In this document: piece by piece, positions 1 through 5,721 of the stretch | Layout: each line of letters starts with the position of its first letter | How positions within the stretch are numbered: the first letter of the stretch is position 1 | Assembly: GCA_947442095.1 (NCBI GenBank) | Contig: CANEVG010000244.1 | Span: 1-5,745 of the forward strand | Reading direction: 5' to 3' | From: Sphingomonadaceae bacterium | GTDB lineage: Bacteria; Pseudomonadota; Alphaproteobacteria; Sphingomonadales; Sphingomonadaceae | Length of the DNA stretch: 5,745 nucleotides | Translations under genes and position numbers: made by a program | The notes under the pieces: generated by a model | Seen by the model: the letters and a program-made list of their open reading frames with translations, nothing else | Databases searched by the model: none | Told to the model about the DNA's origin: nothing

Positions 1-855
1 CACGCGGCTGCCTGCGGGCAGATCGGGCAGCTTCTGCGCGATGGCCGCAAGCGTCGCGCCCGAGCTGATCCCGACGAGCATGCCTTCCTCGCGCGCGGCG
101 CGGCGGGCCCATTCCTTTGCGTCGGCTGGGTCAACCTGGATCGCGCCGTCGATGGACTTGGTGTGGAGGTTGCCCGGAATGAACCCCGCACCGATGCCTT
201 GGATCGGGTGCGGTGCAGGCTGGCCGCCCGAAATCACCGGCGACAAGGTCGGCTCGACCGCCCAGGCCTTCATCGCGGGCCAGTGGCCCTTCAGCCTCTC
301 GGCACAGCCCGTCAGGTGCCCGCCGGTGCCGACGCCGGTGATCAGCGCGTCAATCGGCGCATCGGCAAAATCGGCGAGGATCTCCGCTGCCGTGGTCTGC
401 ACATGAATGGCAACATTGGCCGGATTGTCGAACTGCGCGGGCATCCAAGCGCCGGGGGTCTGCTCGACGATCTCGAGTGCGCGGGCAATTGCGCCCTTCA
501 TGCCCTTCTCTCGCGGGGTCAGGTCGAAGCTGGCGCCATAGGCCAACATTAGCCGCCGCCGCTCGATCGACATCGATTCGGGCATGACGAGGACGAGCTT
601 GTAGCCCTTGACCGCCGCGACCATGGCGAGACCGATGCCGGTATTGCCCGAAGTCGGCTCCACGATGATGCCGCCGGGCTTGAGGCTGCCGTCAGCTTCT
701 GCATCTTCGATCATGGCCAGCGCGATCCGATCCTTGATCGATCCGCCGGGATTAGCGCGTTCGCTCTTCACCCATACCTCGTGGTCGGGAAACAGGCGGG
801 AGAGGCGAATGTGCGGAGTGTTGCCGATGGTGGCGAGGATATTGGCCGCTTTCAT
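1..855 (-). CDS. cysK: Cysteine synthase A (O-acetylserine sulfhydrylase), C-terminus cut by window edge
   Basis: PLP-dependent enzyme of the last step of cysteine synthesis: O-acetylserine plus sulfide gives cysteine plus acetate, in the cytoplasm. I translated it by hand: 285 codons stay open to base 1. Family members run about 305-320 residues, so roughly 20-30 are missing. Visible motifs: N-terminal GNTP (11-14); NPGGSIKDR (35-43) with K41 as the expected PLP Schiff-base lysine; PTSGNTG (67-73), the substrate-binding loop; QFDNPAN (141-147); GVGTGGH (174-180), the PLP-phosphate loop; HPIQGIGAGFIP (216-227); GISSGA (262-267), whose Ser contacts the PLP pyridine. All expected catalytic elements are present. 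The ATG at 853-855 has a good Shine-Dalgarno (AAGGAG, 864-869, 8-base spacer) inside the upstream MFS gene, and its first base group overlaps the MFS stop (ATGA, 852-855). This indicates translational coupling. A cystathionine beta-synthase-type relative is less likely because no extra domain is visible. The family call is firm; CysK versus CysM is likely but not proven. Confidence 0.95.
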   Translation of the reverse strand, partial: MKAANILATIGNTPHIRLSRLFPDHEVWVKSERANPGGSIKDRIALAMIEDAEADGSLKPGGIIVEPTSGNTGIGLAMVAAVKGYKLVLVMPESMSIERRRLMLAYGASFDLTPREKGMKGAIARALEIVEQTPGAWMPAQFDNPANVAIHVQTTAAEILADFADAPIDALITGVGTGGHLTGCAERLKGHWPAMKAWAVEPTLSPVISGGQPAPHPIQGIGAGFIPGNLHTKSIDGAIQVDPADAKEWARRAAREEGMLVGISSGATLAAIAQKLPDLPAGSRV

Positions 856-2150
856 GTCGCGTGCTCCTTCTGGTGAAGTCTTTCGTCGGTAAAACTTTGG
901 ACGCGCCTGAGTTCCGGGAACCAGGCCGCCCACAGCACCGTAATGAATATGGCACCCACGCCGCCAAACACAACCGCGCCAGTCGCCCCAAGCAATGCGG
1001 CAGCGAGGCCGGACTGCATCTCGCCCAGCTCGTTGGAGGCCGAGATGGCAAGGCCCGAAATCGCCGAAACCCGGCCGCGCACGGAATCGGGTGTGTGCAG
1101 CTGAACCAGCGTGTTGCGGATGAACACGGAAACCATGTCTGCCGCGCCCAGTGCCGCAAGCAGGCCGAGCGAGAGGAGGTAGTTGCGCGACAGACCAAAG
1201 CCGATTGTCGCCACGCCATAGATCGCAACAGCCAGCAGCATCTTGGCGCCCACACCGCTCGCAATGGGTTTGCGTGCCAAAAGCAGCGCCACCAGCACCG
1301 CGCCAGCCCCCGGTGCAGCGCGCATCAGGCCAAGGCCGTTGGCGCCCACCGGGAGCCCGTCCACCAGCAGGATATCGCGGGCATAGACCGGCAGCAGCGC
1401 GGTCGCCCCGCCAAGCAGCACGGCAAACAGATCGAGCGTGATGCAGCCGAACAGGAACCTGTCGTGCCACACGAACGTGAGCCCGCCCACGATCTGCGAA
1501 AACGGGTGCGCGCGGCGGCTTTCCTGCGCCGGGGGCAGGGGACGTATCCCGAAGACGGAAATCGCCGCCGCCGCCAGCAAGACCACCGCCATCCAGTAAG
1601 GCAGCGCAGGCACCCATGCGAAGAGCAAGCCCGCGATCGCCGGGCCACCGACCGAACCGGTCTGCCAGGCCATCGCATTGATCGCCACCGCGCGCGGCAA
1701 CAGCTGCACTGGCACAATGTTGGGCGCGATCGAGGACATGGCCGGACCGATGAACACCCGAGCGGTGCCGTGGAGCGCGCCAAGCCCGAACAGGAGCGGC
1801 AAATTGAGGTGCCCGTGCCAGGTCGCCAGCGCGAGCACGAGTGCCACGACGAGGTCGATCAGAATGGCAAAGCCGCTGACTTTCCGCCTGTCGAAGCGGT
1901 CTGCCATGAGGCCTGCAACCGGGGTGAGCAGCAGCACGGGGAGAAACTGTGCCAGGCCGAGCAGTCCGAGCTGGAATGCCGCTGAACCGATGCTCATGCC
2001 ATATTGGCTGCGCGCGACGTCGTAGAGCTGGTAGCCCAGCACCACGACCATGCCGGTGGTGGCGAACACCGAAAGGAACCTCGCCAGCCAGAAACGGCGG
2101 TAGTCCGGGATCGCCAGCGGCGATTGGGGCTCGTCTTGCAGTTCACTCAC
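852..2150 (-). CDS. MFS transporter, EntS/MFS_3-like exporter
   Basis: Inner-membrane secondary transporter of the major facilitator superfamily, resembling the EntS-like (MFS_3) drug and siderophore exporter branch. From the GTG at 2150 it is 432 residues, normal for the family. Twelve hydrophobic segments can be traced: six between about residues 20 and 195, a basic cytoplasmic loop (about 200-225, rich in Arg, His and Pro), and six up to about residue 415, then a charged tail. MFS motif A is clear as GLMADRFDRRKV (80-91), after helix 2. A second-half stretch RGRVSAISG precedes helix 11, as in EntS relatives. Start: the frame is open to a TTG at 2186 (444 residues) just after an in-frame TAG at 2193-2195. 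I prefer the GTG at 2150 because it gives a short acidic leader running straight into IPDYRRFWLARF, but neither start has a Shine-Dalgarno. The stop overlaps the cysK start (ATGA). The substrate is unknown; coupling to cysK suggests, but does not show, export of a cysteine- or sulfur-related compound. Confidence 0.9.
   Translation of the reverse strand: MSELQDEPQSPLAIPDYRRFWLARFLSVFATTGMVVVLGYQLYDVARSQYGMSIGSAAFQLGLLGLAQFLPVLLLTPVAGLMADRFDRRKVSGFAILIDLVVALVLALATWHGHLNLPLLFGLGALHGTARVFIGPAMSSIAPNIVPVQLLPRAVAINAMAWQTGSVGGPAIAGLLFAWVPALPYWMAVVLLAAAAISVFGIRPLPPAQESRRAHPFSQIVGGLTFVWHDRFLFGCITLDLFAVLLGGATALLPVYARDILLVDGLPVGANGLGLMRAAPGAGAVLVALLLARKPIASGVGAKMLLAVAIYGVATIGFGLSRNYLLSLGLLAALGAADMVSVFIRNTLVQLHTPDSVRGRVSAISGLAISASNELGEMQSGLAAALLGATGAVVFGGVGAIFITVLWAAWFPELRRVQSFTDERLHQKEHAT
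864..869 (-). promoter_or_regulatory. Shine-Dalgarno of cysK
   Basis: On the minus strand this reads AAGGAG, eight bases before the ATG at 855. It lies within the last codons of the MFS gene. It settles the cysK start and shows that cysK can recruit ribosomes itself in addition to coupling through the ATGA overlap. Confidence 0.75.
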
Positions 2151-2177
2151 GCGGCGGGGGATGGCAGCGCGGCACGC

Positions 2178-2188
2178 GCTTGCCAAGC
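2178..2188. repeat. Short perfect inverted repeat upstream of the MFS gene
   Basis: GCTTG, one central base, CAAGC: an 11-base palindrome with five-base arms in the gap between the PilZ stop and the preferred MFS start. It also covers the alternative TTG start. It could be an operator half of a regulator site, but a palindrome this short arises easily by chance. I see no convincing -35/-10 pair beside it. Confidence 0.25.
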
Positions 2189-2248
2189 AAATCTAGTGTG
2201 CGCCGTAAATGTGCAGCATCAGGAATTTGCGCCCCTTGCGTCGCCTGT

Positions 2249-2587
2249 TCAGCGTGCCCGGTGCAGCCGGGGGTTGGGCTGCAGGGTTTTGACCATCATC
2301 AGGAAATCGTCGCCCCGCAGGATGCGCTCAAACTGGAATCCGGAGCGATTGGCATCGCTCCACACGAGAAAGGCCTCGATCCAGCCAATATGATTGAGCC
2401 GGATGGTGATACGCTCGCCGCGCTGCAAGGCGACGTCGCCTCGCACCATGAAGCCCGTCGTCGAAAGATTGATAACATGGAGCATCACATCGCCAAGGCG
2501 GCGATGTTCCCCAATCAGGGGAAGGTCTACCGGATGGCGGTTAGTAAGCCGCTGATCGGTGACGGATAGCTGTGCGCCGCTGGCCAT
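2249..2587 (-). CDS. Stand-alone PilZ-domain protein (c-di-GMP receptor candidate)
   Basis: A 112-residue protein that is essentially a single PilZ domain, the common bacterial sensor of cyclic di-GMP. Both signature elements are visible: RLTNR (13-17), matching RxxxR, and NLSTTG (40-45), matching [D/N]xSxxG. The domain pattern continues with a beta-rich stretch, G57 before a run of alternating hydrophobics, then AFLVW (72-76) and SGFQF (82-86). No signal peptide, membrane segment or output domain is seen, so it should be cytoplasmic and act by contacting a partner protein. The ATG at 2587 follows a strong AAGGAGG, which fixes the start. It lies about 98 bases upstream of the MFS gene on the same strand and may be co-transcribed with it, but nothing links their functions. 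Homologues commonly affect motility, exopolysaccharide or biofilm; the target here cannot be read from sequence. The domain call is confident from motifs; actual c-di-GMP binding is inferred. Confidence 0.88.
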   Translation of the reverse strand: MASGAQLSVTDQRLTNRHPVDLPLIGEHRRLGDVMLHVINLSTTGFMVRGDVALQRGERITIRLNHIGWIEAFLVWSDANRSGFQFERILRGDDFLMMVKTLQPNPRLHRAR

Positions 2588-2591
2588 GGTC

Positions 2592-2598
2592 CCTCCTT
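2592..2598 (-). promoter_or_regulatory. Shine-Dalgarno of the PilZ gene
   Basis: AAGGAGG on the minus strand, four bases before the ATG at 2587 and a near-perfect anti-16S match. It is the strongest ribosome binding site in the window and suggests good translation of this small protein. Confidence 0.8.
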
Positions 2599-2646
2599 AT
2601 GGTGGTCAAGCGTCCCGACCTTTGAAGGGGATTGGCTGATATTTCG

Positions 2647-2671
2647 TAAAGAGGCGGCAACGCCTTGCCGC
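2647..2671 (-). terminator. Possible intrinsic terminator of tyrS
   Basis: Plus-strand bases 2654-2660 (GCGGCAA) and 2665-2671 (TTGCCGC) form a perfect 7-bp stem with a four-base loop. Read on the minus strand, the stem is followed by CTCTTTA, a short imperfect U-tract. It begins about 31 bases past the tyrS stop. A second, weaker hairpin (ATGCC/GGCAT, 2683-2696) lies between it and the tyrS stop. The weak U-tract keeps confidence moderate. If it works, the PilZ gene needs its own promoter within 2588-2646, where I see no clear -35/-10 pair. Confidence 0.5.
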
Positions 2672-2702
2672 ATTCTTGCCGGATGCCCGCAGGCATTTGC
2701 CG

Positions 2703-3932
2703 TTAAGAAGCGCGGATAATGCCGTGCTTTTTCTTGCCGGAAGAAATCCGAATATCCTTATCTTTCAGAAGAATAACATATGTCTCGTCAGCAACGGCCA
2801 CGCCTTCGACCCGTGCGCCGCCGCCCGCAATGAGGCGTTTGGCTTCTCCTCGGCTTGCGGCAAATCCAAGGCCGAGCAGGGCGTCGACGATCGGGATGCT
2901 GCTCTCGGCGCATTCCATAACCGGCAGATCCTGCCCAACGCCGCCGCCAGCAAAGGTTGCGGTGGCAGTGGCCTCGGCTGCCTTCGCCGCTTCCAGCCCG
3001 CGCACCAACCGGGTCACTTCGTTGGCCAGCACCACCTTTGCGGCGTTGATTTCGCTGCCGGTCAGCCCCTCCAGCTGCGCAATCTCATCAAGCGGCAGAT
3101 CGGTGAACAGGCGCAGGAAGCGGCCGACATCGCGGTCATCCGTGTTGCGCCAGAATTGCCAGAAATCATAAGCCGGCAGCGCATCATCGTTCAGCCAGAC
3201 CGCGCCCGCCGCCGTCTTTCCCATCTTTGCGCCGTCTGCGGTTGTCAGCAGCGGGGTGGTGAGGCCGAACACTTCGGCCCCCTCCATGCGCCGGGTCAGC
3301 TCGATACCGTTGACGATATTGCCCCACTGGTCCGATCCGCCCATCTGCAACCGGCAGCCGCGGGTGATCGCCAACTCGCGGAAATCGTAGGCCTGCAGGA
3401 TCATGTAGTTGAATTCGAGGAACGTCAGCGGCTGCTCGCGTTCGAGCCTGAGCTTCACCGAATCGAAGGTCATCATGCGGTTGATCGTGAAATGCGGGCC
3501 GACCGTGCGCAGCAATTCGACGTAACCCAGCGCGCTCAGCCAGTCGTCGTTGTCGACCATCACGGCATCGGTCGGGCCGTCACCGAAGGTCAGCAGCTTT
3601 TCGAACACCGTGCGGATCGAGGCGATGTTGGCGGTGATGTCCCCGCTCGTCAGCATCCGGCGGCTTTCGTCCTTGCCCGAAGGATCACCGACTTTGGTGG
3701 TGCCGCCGCCCATCAGCACGATCGGCTTGTGCCCGGCCTGCTGCAGACGGCGCAGCATCATGATCTGCACCAGGCTGCCGACGTGGAGCGATGGCGCGGT
3801 CGCGTCGAAGCCGATATAACCTGGTATGACCTGCTTGTTCGCCAGGGCATCGAGCCCAGCCGCGTCGGTCAGCTGGTGAATATAGCCGCGCTCATCAAGC
3901 AGGCGGAGCAAAGTGGATGTGTATTGGGTCAT
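2703..3932 (-). CDS. tyrS: Tyrosyl-tRNA synthetase
   Basis: Class I aminoacyl-tRNA synthetase charging tRNA-Tyr with tyrosine at the expense of ATP, in the cytoplasm. The 409-residue length is normal. Domain order: Rossmann catalytic domain (about 35-235) with YIGFDATAPSLHVGSL (39-54), containing the HIGH-equivalent HVGS (50-53) and the tyrosine-site D43; GGGTTKVGDPSGKDESR (75-91); YMILQAYDF (176-184), the tyrosine-recognition segment; GGSDQWGN (198-205). The KMSKS-equivalent loop is KMGKT (236-240). An anticodon-binding helical region follows, then a C-terminal S4 RNA-binding domain (about 345-405) with ASRGEAKRLIAGGGARVEG-like sequence and a lysine-rich tail. HVGS and KMGKT are, as I remember, normal alphaproteobacterial variants, so the enzyme looks intact. 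The ATG at 3932 gives the expected N-terminus but has no Shine-Dalgarno. It diverges from the DOMON-like gene with 32 bases between starts, so its promoter probably lies inside that gene. I see no T-box. Confidence 0.98.
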   Translation of the reverse strand: MTQYTSTLLRLLDERGYIHQLTDAAGLDALANKQVIPGYIGFDATAPSLHVGSLVQIMMLRRLQQAGHKPIVLMGGGTTKVGDPSGKDESRRMLTSGDITANIASIRTVFEKLLTFGDGPTDAVMVDNDDWLSALGYVELLRTVGPHFTINRMMTFDSVKLRLEREQPLTFLEFNYMILQAYDFRELAITRGCRLQMGGSDQWGNIVNGIELTRRMEGAEVFGLTTPLLTTADGAKMGKTAAGAVWLNDDALPAYDFWQFWRNTDDRDVGRFLRLFTDLPLDEIAQLEGLTGSEINAAKVVLANEVTRLVRGLEAAKAAEATATATFAGGGVGQDLPVMECAESSIPIVDALLGLGFAASRGEAKRLIAGGGARVEGVAVADETYVILLKDKDIRISSGKKKHGIIRAS

Positions 3933-3964
3933 GACGCGGCGCGCGTAGCACGAAAGATCGAGGC
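3933..3964. promoter_or_regulatory. Very short divergent intergenic region, tyrS / DOMON-like gene
   Basis: Only 32 bases separate the two start codons. The stretch is too short for two full promoters plus leaders, so at least one promoter must overlap the opposite coding sequence, or transcripts must be leaderless. It contains a small inverted repeat, ACGCG-GCG-CGCGT (3934-3946). I see no confident -35/-10 on either strand. Confidence 0.4.
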
Positions 3965-4507
3965 TTGGAAACGTTCGACCTCATTTGCCATCCCGCCCAT
4001 CCGGCGAAGGCCGTGACCCGTGTGGCGGCGTGCATTTTGGCGCTTGATCAGGGCTGGCTCACGCTGCGCTGGAAGGTGGAAGGAGCGCAGGATATCATCC
4101 TCCCTCCCTTCGCAGGCCGTGCGCGGGCGGATGGCTTGTGGCAGGCGACGTGTTTCGAGCTGTTCGTGAAAACGCCCGGCGCGGCGGGCTATGCCGAGTT
4201 CAATCTTTCGCCCTCCGAACGCTGGGCTGCCTATGACTTTACCGGATACCGGGAAGCCATGGCGGACCGTCCGGTGCCACAAGCGCCGGTTTGTACGCCG
4301 CGCGGGGGGCGCTCGCTGCTGATCTTCGATGCGGCAATTCCGACAGGCGCTTTGCCGCCGCTGCCGTGGGATTATGGCCTTACCGCCGTGATCGGGGAAG
4401 CCGGCGGGACCAAATCCTATTGGGCCATTGCACACCCTGAGGAGAAGCCCGATTTCCACGATCCGGCTTGCTTCGCGGCGCGGCTTGCGGCACCGAACGC
4501 CCCATGA
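3965..4507 (+). CDS. DOMON-like domain protein, partner of NamZ
   Basis: A 180-residue protein that I recognise as the bacterial DOMON-like family, a beta-sandwich related to carbohydrate- or heme-binding DOMON/CBM9-type modules and commonly encoded beside DUF1343 genes. Visible hallmarks: an early HPAHP (9-13), LTLRWKVEG (32-40), ILPPF (45-49), DGLWQATCFELF (56-67), YAEFNLSPS (76-84) and WAAYDF (87-92), followed by alternating hydrophobic strands to the end. No signal peptide or membrane helix is visible, so it is probably cytoplasmic. The start is TTG: an in-frame stop lies at 3932-3934, there is no ATG or GTG before 3965, and the conserved HPxHP segment follows the TTG at once, so a later start would remove family sequence. 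GAGG at 3960-3963 is too close to be a good ribosome site. Its stop overlaps the namZ start (ATGA, 4504-4507). Its biochemical role is unknown; binding an amino-sugar ligand or the NamZ protein is my inference. Confidence 0.87.
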   Translation: METFDLICHPAHPAKAVTRVAACILALDQGWLTLRWKVEGAQDIILPPFAGRARADGLWQATCFELFVKTPGAAGYAEFNLSPSERWAAYDFTGYREAMADRPVPQAPVCTPRGGRSLLIFDAAIPTGALPPLPWDYGLTAVIGEAGGTKSYWAIAHPEEKPDFHDPACFAARLAAPNAP

Positions 4508-5703
4508 AATTCGGTATCGACCGCCTGCTCGCCGATCCGGCCTTGCGCGCACCGCTGGCGGGCAAGCGCATCGCGCTGGTCGCCCATCCCGCCTCCGTCA
4601 CCGAGGGTCTCGTCCACTCGCTTGATGCCTTGGCGGTCTGCCCTGACATTAGTCTCAGCGCCGCATTCGGCCCGCAGCATGGCCTGCGCGGTGACAAGCA
4701 GGACAACATGGTCGAGACCGAGGATTTCATTGATCCCGAACTCGGCATTCCGGTGTTCAGCCTCTACGGCGCAGTGCGGCGGCCCACGGCGCGGATGATA
4801 GACAGCGCTGATGTGTTCCTTTTCGATCTGCAGGATCTGGGCTGCCGGATCTATACCTTCGTGACGACGCTGCTCTATCTGCTGGAAGCCGCGAGCGAGG
4901 CAGGCAAGGCAGTCTGGGTGCTGGATAGGCCCAATCCAGCCGGCCGCCCGGTGGAAGGCACCACTCTGCTGCCCGGCTGGGAAAGCTTTGTCGGCGCGGG
5001 GCCGATGCCGATGCGGCACGGGCTGACGCTGGGCGAGATGGGCCGCTGGTTTGTCGATCACTTCAAACTCGATGTGGACTACCGCGTGATCGCGATGGAG
5101 GGCTGGGCGCCGGATGGGCCGGGTTACGGCTGGCCGCAAGACCGCATCTGGATCAACCCTTCGCCCAATGCCGCGAGCCTCAATATGGCGCGCGCTTATG
5201 CGGGCACGGTGATGATCGAGGGCGCGACGCTTTCCGAAGGGCGCGGGACGACGCGGCCTCTGGAAGTGCTGTTCGGCGCGCCGGATGTGGATGCCAAGGC
5301 TGTGCTGGCGCAAATGCAGAGCTTCGCGCCGCAGTGGCTGGCGGGCTGTGCGCTGCGCGAGTGCTGGTTCGAGCCGACGTTTCACAAGCATGCCGGAAAG
5401 CTTTGCAACGCGCTGATGATCCATGCCGATGGCCAGTTCTACGAACACCACGCGTTCCGGCCGTGGCGGCTGCAGGCGCTCGCCTTCAAGGCAGTGCGGC
5501 GGCTCTACCCGGACTATCCGCTGTGGCGCGATTTCGCTTACGAATATGTCTACGACAAGCTGGCGATCGACGTGATCAACGGCGGGCCGGGCCTTCGCGA
5601 ATGGGTGGACAATCCGGCAAGCACGCCCGCCGATCTGGACGCGCTGGCGGGGCCGGACGAGGCGGCGTGGGTGGAGGCGCGGGGGTCGTTCCTGCTCTAT
5701 TGA
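4504..5703 (+). CDS. namZ: DUF1343 / GH171 exo-beta-N-acetylmuramidase homologue
   Basis: A 399-residue member of DUF1343, the family of Bacillus subtilis NamZ, which removes terminal MurNAc from peptidoglycan fragments. Visible conserved blocks: LAGKRIALVAHPASVT (18-33), FGPQHGLRGDKQDN (55-68), VFSLYG (84-89), FDLQDLGCRIYT (107-118), LDRPNPAGRPVEG (140-152), PMRHGLTLGEMG (169-180), NPSPN (218-222), EGATLSEGRGTTRPLE (239-254), FEPTFHKHAGKLCN (289-302) and the terminal FLLY. The protein spans both halves of the family, a Rossmann-like domain then the C-terminal lid region, without truncation. Two oddities: Q58 sits where I recall Glu in Bacillus NamZ, and there is no signal peptide, whereas the Bacillus enzyme is secreted. 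Start: the ATG at 4504 overlaps the DOMON stop and opens directly on family sequence. An in-frame TTG at 4468 adds 12 residues but no leader peptide. No Shine-Dalgarno is seen, consistent with translational coupling. Cytoplasmic MurNAc recycling is an inference; the family call is firm, the activity is not tested. Confidence 0.93.
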   Translation: MKFGIDRLLADPALRAPLAGKRIALVAHPASVTEGLVHSLDALAVCPDISLSAAFGPQHGLRGDKQDNMVETEDFIDPELGIPVFSLYGAVRRPTARMIDSADVFLFDLQDLGCRIYTFVTTLLYLLEAASEAGKAVWVLDRPNPAGRPVEGTTLLPGWESFVGAGPMPMRHGLTLGEMGRWFVDHFKLDVDYRVIAMEGWAPDGPGYGWPQDRIWINPSPNAASLNMARAYAGTVMIEGATLSEGRGTTRPLEVLFGAPDVDAKAVLAQMQSFAPQWLAGCALRECWFEPTFHKHAGKLCNALMIHADGQFYEHHAFRPWRLQALAFKAVRRLYPDYPLWRDFAYEYVYDKLAIDVINGGPGLREWVDNPASTPADLDALAGPDEAAWVEARGSFLLY

Positions 5704-5721
5704 GCGCCCCTAACTCGCATC

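Noticed and set aside
41..892. Plus-strand open frames over the cysK region
   Set aside because: The minus strand reads continuously as a cysteine synthase with every expected motif; the plus-strand frames have none.
861..1985. Long plus-strand open frame opposite the MFS gene
   Set aside because: Its translation is rich in Arg, His, Gln and Ala with no domain or hydrophobic pattern, typical of the antisense of a GC-rich membrane-protein gene. The minus-strand MFS reading has motif A and twelve helices.
2588..2646. Promoter for the PilZ gene
   Set aside because: I searched the minus strand for a -35/-10 pair and found only poor matches with wrong spacing, so I report none.
3222..3785. HVGS and KMGKT in TyrRS as defective HIGH and KMSKS motifs
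   Set aside because: From memory these are the usual versions in alphaproteobacterial TyrRS, and all other tyrosine-binding residues are present, so they are not a sign of inactivation.
2676..4016. 446-codon plus-strand open frame opposite tyrS
   Set aside because: It is longer than tyrS itself but low in complexity and without motifs. The minus strand encodes a full TyrRS with all signatures, so this is a shadow caused by codon bias.
4417..5451. 344-codon minus-strand open frame opposite namZ
   Set aside because: It has the Arg/His/Gln/Ala composition expected from reading a GC-rich gene backwards, and it overlaps the well-conserved NamZ blocks on the plus strand.
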